Assembly: GCF_035998675.1 (NCBI RefSeq)
Contig: NZ_DASYHI010000023.1
Span: forward strand, 124,001 to 188,000
DNA: 64,000 nt
Origin: Telluribacter sp035998675
GTDB lineage: Bacteria > Bacteroidota > Bacteroidia > Cytophagales > Spirosomataceae
Direction of reading: 5' to 3'
Positions 8,338 through 17,766 of this stretch are shown here, piece by piece. Each line of letters starts with the position of its first letter. Position 1 is the first letter of the stretch. The translations under genes and the position numbers were made by a program. The notes under the pieces are model-generated. The model saw only the letters and a program-made list of their open reading frames with translations. It was not told where the DNA came from and did not search any database.

Positions 8338-11300
8338 TTAAAAGGTGATGTCGAGGCCGAGGGAGTAGGATCTCATGACCGGGAATGCATTGATCGAAGT
8401 AACGCCGAGGGCGGTGTTGATGCCATTGGCCGGACCACCCACCGGATAGAGCGTGGTGTTAGTTTCAGGGTCCCAGCCTTTCCATTTTGTAAAAGTGAGC
8501 AGGTTTTTGCCGCTCACAAATACTTTGCAGTTAGCGGCTCCGATTGTCTTAGCGACTTTGTCGGTCAGGCTATACGACAGGGATACATCCTGCAACCGCA
8601 CGAAATTGCGCTGAAAGAATTCGCGTCCCCCGGCGGGGGTGGAAAGCCACGGATTGGGATGGATGCCACCCGGATTACGGGGCGACCAGAAATCGGTAAA
8701 ATCGAACCAGTTTGAGTTAGTGGCCTGACCGGGCGTACCGTTGTACCCGTAGGGAACGTTGGCGCTCAGGTAACTGTTTTTGCCGCCCTGAATGGAATTG
8801 ATGAACGCCCGTAGCGTAAACTGTCCGTAAGAAACGGTATTTTGAATTCCGAACGAATAAGCCGGTTCGGTATTTCCAAGAAACTGCCGGTCATCGGCAG
8901 CCGTAATTTTTCCATCCTGGTTTACGTCCTCTATGCGGTAAGTACCCGGCAGAAAACCCTCCAGTTTTTCGTCGGTTAGCTGGTAGATTCCCTGCACCTT
9001 GTAGTTGTAAATGGTTCCAATGGGTTTGCCAATAAACAAACCACTGGCAATCAGGTCGTCTTCTACGCCATCATTGTTAAGGTCTTCGCCCAGAATTGAG
9101 ACCACTTTGTTGCGGTTTCGGGCGAAGTTGACCGTCACGTCCCACGATAACTTGTTGGTTCGCACGGGCTGACCATGCAGCATAAACTCAAAGCCGGTGT
9201 TGTTAATCTGCCCCAGATTGGTAAACACCTTGGAGAATCCTGACGTTTGCGGCAGGGTTTGCTCCCACAAGAGGTCTTTGGTATTTGAGTTGTAGTACTC
9301 CACGTTGCCGTCGATACGGTTGTTCAGGATGGCGAAGTCAAGCCCGATGTTGATACCCCGCGTCCGTTCCCATTTCAGGTCGCTGTTAGCCAGGGACGAC
9401 ACCGAACGCCCGATGGCCGTCAGTCCGCCATCACCAAATACGTACTTCGATGCGTCGGTAGCCGACACCCGCGCCAGCGAACTGTACCGACCTACCTTGT
9501 TGCCGTTTTCGCCGTAGCTGCCCCGGATTTTCAGGAAGTCGATGTTGGGTACTTCAAAGAAATTCTCTTCCGAAATTACCCAGCCCAACCCAATTGAGGG
9601 AAAAATACCCGTCTTATTATTTTTTGAGAATCCACTAAACCCATCCCGTCGAACGGTAGCTTTGACAAGGTACTTGCTGCCGTAGTTATACGATACACTA
9701 CCGAGTTGGTACAAAAGGGCTTCTTCCCAGGCTTCGGACGAAATTTTCTGCACCTCAGCTTGCTGCAGACTGTTATACGACAGGTTCAGATCCGAAAAAC
9801 CTGTTCCCGACGCTACCGTACGGTTAAACTGAGAGGTGTTGTAACCATATACCGCCGTTACATTAATATTATGCTTGCCAAAGCTGCGGGTGTAGTTAAG
9901 GATGTTATCTAAGGTTTGGTCATACTGGGTGGCATCGTTTTTGGCCGCCGACCCCGTTTGACCCGCTCCGTAGATACTTGATGTGTAGTTCTTGAAGAAC
10001 TTCAGGTTGTTGCCAAAATTGAGCCGGTAGCTGAAACCCGGAAGAGACGGAATCCGCACGATGCCGTAGAAATTGCCCACCAGACGGCTCTGTACTTCGT
10101 ACCGGTCGTTTTCGGCTGCCAGGAACGGGTTGACGTTGAAATCACCAATCGGGTTAACGATGTAGTTGCCGCTAGCATCGCGGGGCAGCACGAGCGGATT
10201 AGTACCCACGATAGAATTCATGTCGGGCGAATCTTTATAGAAATTGGTAAACGAACCCGACGTATTGGCTCCCACTGTTAGCCACTTCGTCACCTCGGTG
10301 TCAATGTTGGTTCGAATGGTATAGCGGGCATAATCGTCGTTTCTGATGAACCCCTTTTCGTTCGTGTACCCGCCCGAAACGAAGTAGTTGGTCTTGTCGG
10401 ACCCGCCCGAAATGCTGACGTTATGGTTCTGGATGGATGCATCCTGCGTCAGGTCGCCGTACCAGTCGTAGTCATTACCGGCAGCTACGCCCGCCACCGA
10501 GATGGGGAACAGCTCCGAGTTGGCAAACGTCCAGGCCGGATTCAGTTCTGTATAGCCCGACTCTTTGGTAAAGGCCGTGAGGTAGTTGATGTCTCTGATT
10601 TTTTCTAAGAACGCATCCCGACGCAGCAGTTTTGCATTGATGGTTGGCGACGAAACCGCGAAATTACCAGAATAGGTGATGGTTGGTTTGATCGAGGCCC
10701 GGCCCGTTTTGGTCGTTATCAGCACAACCCCGTTTGCCGCCTGCGAACCGTATACAGCCTTACTGCTGGGATCTTTCAGCACATCAACGCTGGCCACGTC
10801 GGCGGGGTTAATATCCGAAAGCCGCCCGTTGAAAATAATCCCGTCCACAATAATTAGGGGCGAGGTGTTGCCGTTGAGCGTCGAGGTACCGCGTATGCTA
10901 ATGGAGGCTTCTTCGCCCGCCCGGTTAGTCTGGCCAATGGTGAGACCGGGCAATGAGCCTTTCAGTGATTGCAAAATACTTACATTCGGAGATTCTTTGA
11001 AAGCAACCAGGTCAGCCGAAGCAATGGAGCCCGTCAGGTCTTTTTTCTGTTGGGTACCGTATCCTACCACAACTACCTCATTGAGCATCCGGTTGTCTAA
11101 GGCCAGGGTAGGACTTATCACACCTCGGTTGTTAACCGCAATTTCCTGAGGTTGGTAACCTACAAAAGAAAAAACCAGCACGGGTTGGGGAGTGGTTACC
11201 CGGAGGCTGTACTCTCCGGAAGCAGTGGTAGTGGTACCCGAAGAGGTACCTTTCTCTACGACGTTTACGCCGGGCAACGGTTGCCCGGCCTCATCCAGTA

Positions 11301-11412
11301 CTTTGCCGGTGACGGTAGCCTGGGCCCACGACATTCCGGAAACCAAAACCCCCGCCATCATCAGAACGACGAAGGCTAAGAGTTGTGGTTTAAGGGTGTA
11401 ATGTTTGTTCAT
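8338..11412 (-). CDS. SusC/RagA-like TonB-dependent outer-membrane transporter
   Basis: This 1024-residue protein has a signal peptide ending near SWAQA. Next comes a carboxypeptidase-regulatory-like domain (VTGKVLDEAGQPLPGV, residues about 33-110). A TonB-box-like and plug region follows, with VVVGYGTQQKKDLTGSI and a conserved SIRGTSTLNGN. A long beta-barrel completes the protein and ends in an aromatic-rich strand (SYSLGLDITF). It forms the energy-dependent channel for oligosaccharide import with the SusD protein encoded just downstream. It is the first gene of the first PUL operon. Its promoter must lie in the AT-rich divergent region shared with the KduD-like gene. No anti-sigma-interacting N-terminal extension is visible, so control is more likely by the nearby IclR regulator (inference). 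Confidence 0.96.
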   Translation of the reverse strand: MNKHYTLKPQLLAFVVLMMAGVLVSGMSWAQATVTGKVLDEAGQPLPGVNVVEKGTSSGTTTTASGEYSLRVTTPQPVLVFSFVGYQPQEIAVNNRGVISPTLALDNRMLNEVVVVGYGTQQKKDLTGSIASADLVAFKESPNVSILQSLKGSLPGLTIGQTNRAGEEASISIRGTSTLNGNTSPLIIVDGIIFNGRLSDINPADVASVDVLKDPSSKAVYGSQAANGVVLITTKTGRASIKPTITYSGNFAVSSPTINAKLLRRDAFLEKIRDINYLTAFTKESGYTELNPAWTFANSELFPISVAGVAAGNDYDWYGDLTQDASIQNHNVSISGGSDKTNYFVSGGYTNEKGFIRNDDYARYTIRTNIDTEVTKWLTVGANTSGSFTNFYKDSPDMNSIVGTNPLVLPRDASGNYIVNPIGDFNVNPFLAAENDRYEVQSRLVGNFYGIVRIPSLPGFSYRLNFGNNLKFFKNYTSSIYGAGQTGSAAKNDATQYDQTLDNILNYTRSFGKHNINVTAVYGYNTSQFNRTVASGTGFSDLNLSYNSLQQAEVQKISSEAWEEALLYQLGSVSYNYGSKYLVKATVRRDGFSGFSKNNKTGIFPSIGLGWVISEENFFEVPNIDFLKIRGSYGENGNKVGRYSSLARVSATDASKYVFGDGGLTAIGRSVSSLANSDLKWERTRGINIGLDFAILNNRIDGNVEYYNSNTKDLLWEQTLPQTSGFSKVFTNLGQINNTGFEFMLHGQPVRTNKLSWDVTVNFARNRNKVVSILGEDLNNDGVEDDLIASGLFIGKPIGTIYNYKVQGIYQLTDEKLEGFLPGTYRIEDVNQDGKITAADDRQFLGNTEPAYSFGIQNTVSYGQFTLRAFINSIQGGKNSYLSANVPYGYNGTPGQATNSNWFDFTDFWSPRNPGGIHPNPWLSTPAGGREFFQRNFVRLQDVSLSYSLTDKVAKTIGAANCKVFVSGKNLLTFTKWKGWDPETNTTLYPVGGPANGINTALGVTSINAFPVMRSYSLGLDITF

Positions 11413-11685
11413 AGTTAGAGGTTTATTTTATAATACTGAATTATAGTTTCACAATGCAATAATATAGTACAATTTCAATTAATCAAAATAAAATAGGATT
11501 TTTGCCTTGTAAAAGGAGTTGCGTGAAAGGTATAGATCTTGGTATTCTCCAATAATTATTAACCAGCATACCATTGTTTACTTGTTTTATTACTAAATGT
11601 GTATCTGAAAAATAATTTTCAACATTCTGAATTTTTATTTACTATTGCAATGTTTAAACAATACTTACTTTAACATAGATAAATA
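11413..11685. promoter_or_regulatory. divergent AT-rich intergenic region between susC and the kduD-like gene
   Basis: No gene is visible here. The stretch is strongly AT-rich, as expected for back-to-back promoters. Two small palindromes lie 26-45 bases before the kduD-like ATG: attgcaat (11643-11650) directly followed by tgtttaaaca (11651-11660). The GTTT/AAAC symmetry resembles the core of operators bound by KdgR-type IclR regulators, and an IclR gene is two genes away. That makes it a plausible operator, but the match is short and I could not search for further copies. Confidence 0.4.
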
Positions 11686-12456
11686 ATGAATATCCCTGGA
11701 TTATTTTCATTAACTGGTAAAACAGCTCTGGTAACGGGTTGTAAAAGAGGCATCGGAAAAGCTATGGCAATAGCCTTAGCCGAAGCCGGTGCGGACATTA
11801 TTGGCGTTTCTGCTTCGCTTGAAACCAACGACAGTGAAGTAGAGCGGGCCGTAGTCCAAACGGGGCGCGCCTTCAAAGGGTACCAGTGTGACCTCAGTGA
11901 CCGCCAAGCCCTTTATCAGTTTATTGAAATCGTCAAAAAAGACTACCCTATTATTGACATTCTGGTCAATAACGCGGGTACTATTCTGCGCAAACCAGCC
12001 CATGAACACCCGGACGAGTACTGGGACCAAGTAATAGAAACCAACCTGAATGCTCAATTTATTCTGAGCCGGGAGCTTGGTAAAGAGATGGTTCAGCGTG
12101 GGGAGGGCAAGATTATCTTTACCGCTTCCCTGCTTACCTTTCAGGGCGGGGTAACGGTACCGGGCTACGCGGCAAGCAAGGGGGCCATTGGGAGTCTGGT
12201 AAAAGCCCTGGCCAATGAATGGGCCGGTAAAGGCGTCAACGTAAACGGGATAGCTCCGGGCTACATCAGTACGGATAATACGGAAGCCTTACGCAATGAT
12301 CCGGAGCGAAGCACTTCCATTCTGGCGCGTATTCCGGCTGGACGCTGGGGTACCCCCGACGATTTTAAAGGCATTACGGTGTTTCTGGCTTCACAAGCCT
12401 CCGACTATGTACACGGAAGCCTGGTGCTGGTGGATGGTGGATGGATGGGGCGCTAA
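11686..12456 (+). CDS. kduD: KduD-like SDR (2-dehydro-3-deoxy-D-gluconate 5-dehydrogenase)
   Basis: This 256-residue protein is a classical short-chain dehydrogenase. It shows TGCKRGIG (residues 17-24), NNAG (95-98), catalytic S148, and Y161/K165 in the YxxxK motif. The opening NIPGLFSLTGKTALVTG, the KPAHEHPDEYWDQVIETNLNAQF block and the terminal VDGGWMGR are characteristic of KduD. KduD interconverts 2,5-diketo-3-deoxygluconate (DKII) and 2-keto-3-deoxygluconate with NAD(H), a late step in use of unsaturated uronates from pectin, ulvan or glycosaminoglycans. No kduI is visible in the window. It is divergent from susC and followed 84 bases later by an IclR regulator. A gluconate 5-dehydrogenase is the main alternative. 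Confidence 0.82.
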   Translation: MNIPGLFSLTGKTALVTGCKRGIGKAMAIALAEAGADIIGVSASLETNDSEVERAVVQTGRAFKGYQCDLSDRQALYQFIEIVKKDYPIIDILVNNAGTILRKPAHEHPDEYWDQVIETNLNAQFILSRELGKEMVQRGEGKIIFTASLLTFQGGVTVPGYAASKGAIGSLVKALANEWAGKGVNVNGIAPGYISTDNTEALRNDPERSTSILARIPAGRWGTPDDFKGITVFLASQASDYVHGSLVLVDGGWMGR

Positions 12457-12500
12457 TTTAATATTATGAGAGTATATAGTAGCTAATTCCTGAACTCCTT

Positions 12501-12508
12501 TATATTTG
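12501..12508 (+). promoter_or_regulatory. Bacteroidota -7 promoter box for the IclR gene
   Basis: The octamer tatatttg matches the Bacteroidota -7 consensus TAnnTTTG exactly. It sits 33 bases upstream of the ATG at 12541, giving a plausible leader of about 27 bases. A convincing -33 TTG is not present at the expected spacing, so the promoter may depend on an activator or be weak. Confidence 0.5.
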
Positions 12509-12540
12509 TGCCGCTATAACCTCACTACTTCCACCCATAT

Positions 12541-13281
12541 ATGGTATTAGTTATTATCAAAGCGCTTGATATTATGGAATTGGTCGCGCAGGATCAGGAA
12601 CGGGCCTATACCCTCACCGAGATCTCGGAAAGACTGGATCTGAATCAGGCAACCTGCGCCAATATCCTTAAAACGCTGGTCAGTAAGAATTACATTGAAC
12701 ACCTGGGCAGAAAGAAGGGATATAAGCTGGGCCCCATGGCTTTTAATCTGACTAATAATCTTTCTTATAATCAAAATCTTATAGTTTCGGCCCGGGATGT
12801 GATGGAAGCGCTTACCCTGGAACTGAACGAAACTTCATTGTTGGGCATTCTGCGAAATCAGAAAAGGTACATCCTCCATATAGTACATAGTGACCAGGAT
12901 TTGCAGGTAAGGAGCCGTACCGAACGCAATGTGTACGAAACGGCGACCGGCAGATTACTCCTGGCCCACCTGGCACCCAAAGAGCGGGAAAACTTTATTC
13001 AGGCCAATGGCTTGCCACCGGTAAGTACCTGGAAGGATGCGGCGACTCTACCTGAACTGGAGGAAGCGCTGGATAAAATTAAAGCGGAAGGGTTTGCCTT
13101 TACCCTTGATTCGGTAAAACACATAGTTGGACTGGCTGCGCCCATACGGAAAGAAAGTAAGGTAATAGCCGCCTTGAGTATTTTTCTTCCCGAATCCCGG
13201 TACTCCGGTGCTCGAAAAAAGCTCCTGATGCTATCTCTGAAAGAAGCGGCCGATAAAATTTCGGAACGAATGCAGCAGTAG
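12541..13281 (+). CDS. IclR-family transcriptional regulator
   Basis: The 246-residue product has an N-terminal winged helix-turn-helix (residues about 5-60; TLTEISERLDLNQATCANILKTL) and a C-terminal IclR effector domain. The effector domain shows RSRTERNVYETATGRLLLAHL near residue 125 and a late block, GLAAPIRKESKVIAALSIF. IclR proteins such as KdgR sense 2-keto-3-deoxygluconate or related acids and repress catabolic operons. Pairing with a KduD-like gene fits that role here, though the ligand is inferred from context. It probably controls the divergent susC operon and the kduD-like gene. The gene has its own -7 box and ends at a strong terminator. Confidence 0.9.
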   Translation: MVLVIIKALDIMELVAQDQERAYTLTEISERLDLNQATCANILKTLVSKNYIEHLGRKKGYKLGPMAFNLTNNLSYNQNLIVSARDVMEALTLELNETSLLGILRNQKRYILHIVHSDQDLQVRSRTERNVYETATGRLLLAHLAPKERENFIQANGLPPVSTWKDAATLPELEEALDKIKAEGFAFTLDSVKHIVGLAAPIRKESKVIAALSIFLPESRYSGARKKLLMLSLKEAADKISERMQQ

Positions 13282-13333
13282 TTGTTTGAATCCTGTTGCC
13301 AGCCCCGGCTAATAAATAACCGCAGGAAGTAAA

Positions 13334-13367
13334 AAACAGAGCGGTAAAAGAAATTACCGCTCTGTTT
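13334..13367. terminator. bidirectional Rho-independent terminator
   Basis: A perfect 14-bp stem (aaacagagcggtaa and its complement) closes a six-base loop. It lies between the convergent IclR gene (plus) and the FAD oxidoreductase gene (minus). The A-rich and T-rich outer stem ends let it act in both directions, ending the second PUL on the minus strand. Confidence 0.85.
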
Positions 13368-13391
13368 GCTTTATTATCCAATCAATCAATG

Positions 13392-15674
13392 TTATTCCGG
13401 GTAGCAACGTACCTCAAATACCGCCGCGGGAGAATTTTCCGAAGGGTGTTCGACCCGTAGCTGTAGCTTTGAAGTACTTAGGGGTTCGGCAAATGAGATA
13501 GTATTCCGGGTCTGGTGGTTGTCTCTCTCCTCATAAACTATCCGTCCCTGGTCGTCCAGGAGCTGGTACTTGCGGATACAAAAAGGAGCAATAAATTCCG
13601 GATGCACCATCAGTACGTTTTCGGAGGGGTGGTCGTGGTCGGTATCAAAAAACAGCTCAACCCTCCCAATATTTTGCTTTTCGGGCCAGGTCAGGGTCAG
13701 CATAGGGTTTAAGTCAGCAAAATCGGCGACCCAGGCGTTGGGCTGGCTGGTAGGGCGCTGAACGCCGTTGCGGATGTTCTCTGGTCCAAAACAACGGAGA
13801 CCTTCCTCAATTTTTAAAGCCAGGTTTTTTCCTTTGGGGCGGCGCTGCGGACACCAGAATTCAAAGGCATCCACGCCGATATCTTCCGTGGGCTCCTGTT
13901 TACCGTAATTCGACACGGCCGGATTGATGGAATTAAACACCGACAACAGCCCCGTCACCCGCTGGCTGGACATTTTTAGTGACACTTTCGGATTGTTCCC
14001 TACCATCAGGTACGCGTAGGCAGGTTCAGTCAGGACGGAATCAAAAGCAAGCTTGACACAATTACGGCCTTTTTGTAAGGGTACCACCTTTTTTTCCAGG
14101 ATAATATCGGGAGAATGGCTGTCCTTACGGCTGCAAATGCGGAGTTCCACTTCCAGTTCGGTAGGTCCGTCGGCGTAAGGATGAATCGTAACCTTTGGTA
14201 CTATACCAGCTTGCAGGGGCAGCATCTGGGCGGTAGCAAATTCCATCGGTTGTGGCTTGGCCTCTTCCGGTAGCTCGGTAAGTACCATTTCACTTGAAGC
14301 CTTTATGCGAGCTTTTTGTACCAGATCCTTTTCGTCTTTCAAACGGAGATTTGGAATGTGCTGACCACTTTTCAGTAGCTCGGTTTGCAATTCTGCCAGG
14401 CCGTTTTGTTCAAGCAGCTGGCGCGGCTGAATTCTCTTTTTTGAACAAAGCGCGGCCGCCATTCCTACCGCCTGACCGCCGTGGGCCGCCGTAGCCATAA
14501 CTCGCGTCGAGCCAAAGGCGACGTGCGAAGCAGAAATGATACGACCGGCAAGAAATAAGTTACTGATATTGCGCGAGTAGTAACAGCGGTAGGGTATCCC
14601 AAATATTCCCTTGCTGTGCCACTGATTACAGCCGGGCTTTTCGCTGAATACGCCGTCGGCCGGGTGCAGATCAATGCTCCAGCCACCAAAGGCCACATCG
14701 TCGTCGTGGGCGCGCTGCTCCACTATATCCTGCTGAATCAGCATATAGTCTCCTTCAAACCGGCGGCTTTCGCGCTTGCCGGGTATAGTACCCACCCATT
14801 CGAGCGTCAGATTTGCAGCTTCGGGAAAATTACCCGAGTTCTTAATGTAGTTCCATACCCCGTACACCACTTTCCACAACTCCCACTTGATGGTTTCGGT
14901 ATCGTGAACGGTATCCAGTCGTCCCCCGTACTCTACCCACCACAGCTTGCAGCCAAAGTCCTGCGCGTTGAAGCTCCGGAAGCGAGGTATTTTGGTAATA
15001 TCATCCAGCGCAAAGCTGGGTGGCACAAACCGAATGGGACGACCCACATCTTTGGTATAAAAGTACAGGGAATGCCCCAGCAGCTCACCGTACTCTTTGG
15101 TAGGGGCGAATTTTTCTCCGAACTCCTCGGCCGACTCGGCTCCCATCCGAAAAGCCGCTCCCGACAGAAAGCCCACAATACCGTCACCGGAGGCATCACA
15201 AAACAGCGGCGCCGAAAGCTCATAGCGGGTGGAGTTCTGGCTGCAGAAGCCAATTACCTTGGAAATAGTGTCGAATCCTTCCTTCTCCACTTCAAATACG
15301 GCCGTATTCAACAGCAGGGTAATGTTGGGCTCCTCCACGACCTTTTCCAGCAGAATGGTATCAAAAATCAGGGGGTTGCTGTCGGGATTTCGGTAGAGGT
15401 TCTCAACCAGGATTTCATCAATAACGCCACCTTCGCGCGCCCAGCGATTGTTGTTGCCCATGTGCGAGGTAGCCCCCAGTACCCATAGCCGTACCTCCGA
15501 AGAAGAGTTTCCACCCAGTACCGGGCGGTCCTGTACCAGGATTACTTTCGTACCCGCCCGGGCCGCCGTAATAGCGCCGCAGGTCCCGGCCAGTCCTCCC
15601 CCCACAATCACCAAATCGGCTGTAAAGGCAAGCGTTTTGGCGGTTCTTTTATCAGTAGCATCCAAATGCATCAT
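13392..15674 (-). CDS. FAD-dependent oxidoreductase (FAD_oxidored type), cytoplasmic
   Basis: The 760-residue product starts with a Rossmann FAD-binding segment (GGGLAG, residues 25-30) and a GGNSSSEVR motif near residue 54, typical of the PF12831-like family. It has no signal peptide. The C-terminal 250 residues look like beta-sandwich domains and end in FEVRCYPE. A shorter, Tat-exported homologue at 22420-24333 shares both the N-terminal core and the FEVRCY ending, so the two are paralogues placed in different compartments. Members are often found in PULs and are sometimes misnamed xanthan lyases. A sugar or glycoside oxidation role is likely but unproven. It is the last gene of the second PUL. 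Confidence 0.85.
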   Translation of the reverse strand: MMHLDATDKRTAKTLAFTADLVIVGGGLAGTCGAITAARAGTKVILVQDRPVLGGNSSSEVRLWVLGATSHMGNNNRWAREGGVIDEILVENLYRNPDSNPLIFDTILLEKVVEEPNITLLLNTAVFEVEKEGFDTISKVIGFCSQNSTRYELSAPLFCDASGDGIVGFLSGAAFRMGAESAEEFGEKFAPTKEYGELLGHSLYFYTKDVGRPIRFVPPSFALDDITKIPRFRSFNAQDFGCKLWWVEYGGRLDTVHDTETIKWELWKVVYGVWNYIKNSGNFPEAANLTLEWVGTIPGKRESRRFEGDYMLIQQDIVEQRAHDDDVAFGGWSIDLHPADGVFSEKPGCNQWHSKGIFGIPYRCYYSRNISNLFLAGRIISASHVAFGSTRVMATAAHGGQAVGMAAALCSKKRIQPRQLLEQNGLAELQTELLKSGQHIPNLRLKDEKDLVQKARIKASSEMVLTELPEEAKPQPMEFATAQMLPLQAGIVPKVTIHPYADGPTELEVELRICSRKDSHSPDIILEKKVVPLQKGRNCVKLAFDSVLTEPAYAYLMVGNNPKVSLKMSSQRVTGLLSVFNSINPAVSNYGKQEPTEDIGVDAFEFWCPQRRPKGKNLALKIEEGLRCFGPENIRNGVQRPTSQPNAWVADFADLNPMLTLTWPEKQNIGRVELFFDTDHDHPSENVLMVHPEFIAPFCIRKYQLLDDQGRIVYEERDNHQTRNTISFAEPLSTSKLQLRVEHPSENSPAAVFEVRCYPE

Positions 15675-15721
15675 ACTCTTTTATTTATATAGTGTGGATA
15701 ATCCACGGTGGCTTTATCCAC

Positions 15722-17755
15722 TCATTCCTGGTAATATTTTAAATCAATTTTTTCCTCAACCGCTACAAAGCCCGTTGGCTTCATCACCCTGACTTGTACT
15801 TCCTTTTCAAATCCCCGTACCGGTACTGCTATTTCCGTACTACCCCCGGGTTGCAGATCCGGAATAGGCAAGGTTTTGTCACCCGCAATCAGGGTGTAAT
15901 TAATAACCGGATAGGCCGGAAAATCGGCCCGGGCTTTTACCCGAAGTACCAGCTGATGTACCCCCTGCGCACCGGGTGTAAAACGGACCTTCTCCACTGT
16001 TACGGGCGACATTTCTTCCTGATAAACCTGATATACAGGTCGGGGTGTTCGGTCTGGTCCTACTATTCCCCACGGGCGGTAGCCGTTGGCATTGGTACCG
16101 TGGAAGCGGCTCTGGTAATCGTTGTAGGTCCACCAGGAAGCACCCACCACGTAAGGACGGCTCCGGATTTCCTTCATGATATCAAGCAGATGCGCTACCT
16201 GCCCTGGCTCCCCGGTCTCGGTGTCGGCCCGGCGGCCCCACTCGCTGATGAAGATAGGCTTGTCGGGGTAGAGCTGGTGGATGTGGTCCAGTACTTTGGC
16301 GTGGTTGCCGTAGGTATTGGTCGAGACAAAATCCACGTACTGACTAGCCTCGTCTTCGGGCTTTTTAGGAAGTATATTTAGCCGCATGGAGGCGAAAGTA
16401 TAGAGCCGGGTGGGGTCCAGTTCGCGGGCGTAGGCGATCATATCTTTGGTCCAGCGCTGCCCGGCGGGCTGCTCCGACAGGTACTCGTTCCCGACACTGT
16501 AGGCAATGACACTGGGGTGGTTCCAATCGCGCTCGGCCATTTCCCGAAACTGGTTTTTGAAATTTTTCCGGATGGAATCCGTGTCCATTTGCGTGGGGGT
16601 CAGCTGCCAGTTACCGGCTTCGGTTATGATGAGCATGCCGTAACGGTCGGCCAGGTTGTAAAAGTATTCGCTGGGTGTATAGTGCGTCAGACGCTGCAGC
16701 TCCATGCCTGCTTCCTTCATCAGTTTAAAATCCTTTTCAACCAGCCAGTCGGGCTCCATCGAGCCCAGGCCCGGGTAGTCTACTACCCGATTACCCCCTC
16801 CTACTTTAATGGGCTTGCCGTTGAGCAGGAGCTGCGCGTTGCGTACCTCTACTTTTCTTATTCCAATATTCGTAGTCAACGTATCGCCCGGAATAGTTGC
16901 CTGAAAACGATACAGGTTGGGAGAGTCCAGGCTCCACAGCTGTACCTGCGCCCTCGGGATGGTCGCTTCGGCTTCGAGTATACCGGTTTGCCCGGCAGCA
17001 ATCCGCCCGTTGCCACCTTTCCAGTTTAGCGTCAGCGACTTATCGTTGTAGAAAACCTGGTAGCTGGCTTTGGGAGTAACGGCTTGCCCGGTGGTATTTC
17101 GAACCCGTAGCTTCACCCGGATTGCGGCGGTACCAGCCGCTAAATCGGGGGTAGCTTCCACCTTGATGTTTTCCGCGTAAACCTCCGGCTCCACCGTCAG
17201 GTATACCGGACGGCTGAGGCCGCCGTAGTTCATCCAGCCCATAAAAGGATCGTTTGGCTGGTTGTTGTCTTTGCCGCCGGGGATGGTGCCGGGCTGCCAG
17301 GTATCGTTGTTGACCGAAACAGCCAGCCCATTTTCTCCTGCTTTCAAAAACTCAGTTATGTCAAAATGGAAAGGTGTATAACCTCCCTCGTGTTTCCCAA
17401 CCTTTTGATTATTCAGCCACACGTCAGTCATGTAATAGGCGGCGGCAAAGTGCAGGATCACGCGCTTACCCGGCGTAGGCTGCCAGGGGAACTGCTTGCG
17501 GTACCAGACGGTACCTGTATAAAAACCATAGCGCGGGTCCACCGAAAAGTTATGCGGAACGGTAACTTTATCCAGGCGACTGGTAGGTACTTTGTCGCTG
17601 TACCACTCACCCTTCAGGCCCATTTTAGCGGGATCAAGGGCAAAGTACCATTCACCCTGCAGGGGAATAGCGTTGGTTTCCCGAATCGAATATTGTCCGA
17701 AGGAGGGTGCGGAAAAAAGAAAAGAAAATAAAAAAAGGTAAGCGTACTGTTTCAT
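15722..17755 (-). CDS. GH2-family glycoside hydrolase (beta-galactosidase/glucuronidase-like)
   Basis: The 677-residue protein has a signal peptide (MKQYAYLFLFSFLFSAPSFG). A jelly-roll sugar-binding domain follows (about 30-190; VWLNNQKVGKHEGGYTPFHFDIT), then an Ig-like domain (about 195-300), a TIM barrel (about 305-590) and a C-terminal beta domain. The acid/base is probably E424 in SVGNEYL and the nucleophile E505 in FISEWG, both classic GH2 positions. GH2 enzymes remove beta-linked galactose, glucuronic acid, mannose and other sugars from non-reducing ends. The bound sugar is not evident; glucuronate is attractive given the KduD-like gene nearby. It follows the symporter by 11 bases, so the two are co-transcribed. 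Confidence 0.92.
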   Translation of the reverse strand: MKQYAYLFLFSFLFSAPSFGQYSIRETNAIPLQGEWYFALDPAKMGLKGEWYSDKVPTSRLDKVTVPHNFSVDPRYGFYTGTVWYRKQFPWQPTPGKRVILHFAAAYYMTDVWLNNQKVGKHEGGYTPFHFDITEFLKAGENGLAVSVNNDTWQPGTIPGGKDNNQPNDPFMGWMNYGGLSRPVYLTVEPEVYAENIKVEATPDLAAGTAAIRVKLRVRNTTGQAVTPKASYQVFYNDKSLTLNWKGGNGRIAAGQTGILEAEATIPRAQVQLWSLDSPNLYRFQATIPGDTLTTNIGIRKVEVRNAQLLLNGKPIKVGGGNRVVDYPGLGSMEPDWLVEKDFKLMKEAGMELQRLTHYTPSEYFYNLADRYGMLIITEAGNWQLTPTQMDTDSIRKNFKNQFREMAERDWNHPSVIAYSVGNEYLSEQPAGQRWTKDMIAYARELDPTRLYTFASMRLNILPKKPEDEASQYVDFVSTNTYGNHAKVLDHIHQLYPDKPIFISEWGRRADTETGEPGQVAHLLDIMKEIRSRPYVVGASWWTYNDYQSRFHGTNANGYRPWGIVGPDRTPRPVYQVYQEEMSPVTVEKVRFTPGAQGVHQLVLRVKARADFPAYPVINYTLIAGDKTLPIPDLQPGGSTEIAVPVRGFEKEVQVRVMKPTGFVAVEEKIDLKYYQE

Positions 17756-17766
17756 TAGTTGTTGGT

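Noticed and set aside
14616..15488. 290-codon open frame on the plus strand
   Set aside because: It lies wholly opposite the FAD oxidoreductase gene, has no family motif, and reads as a codon-bias shadow.
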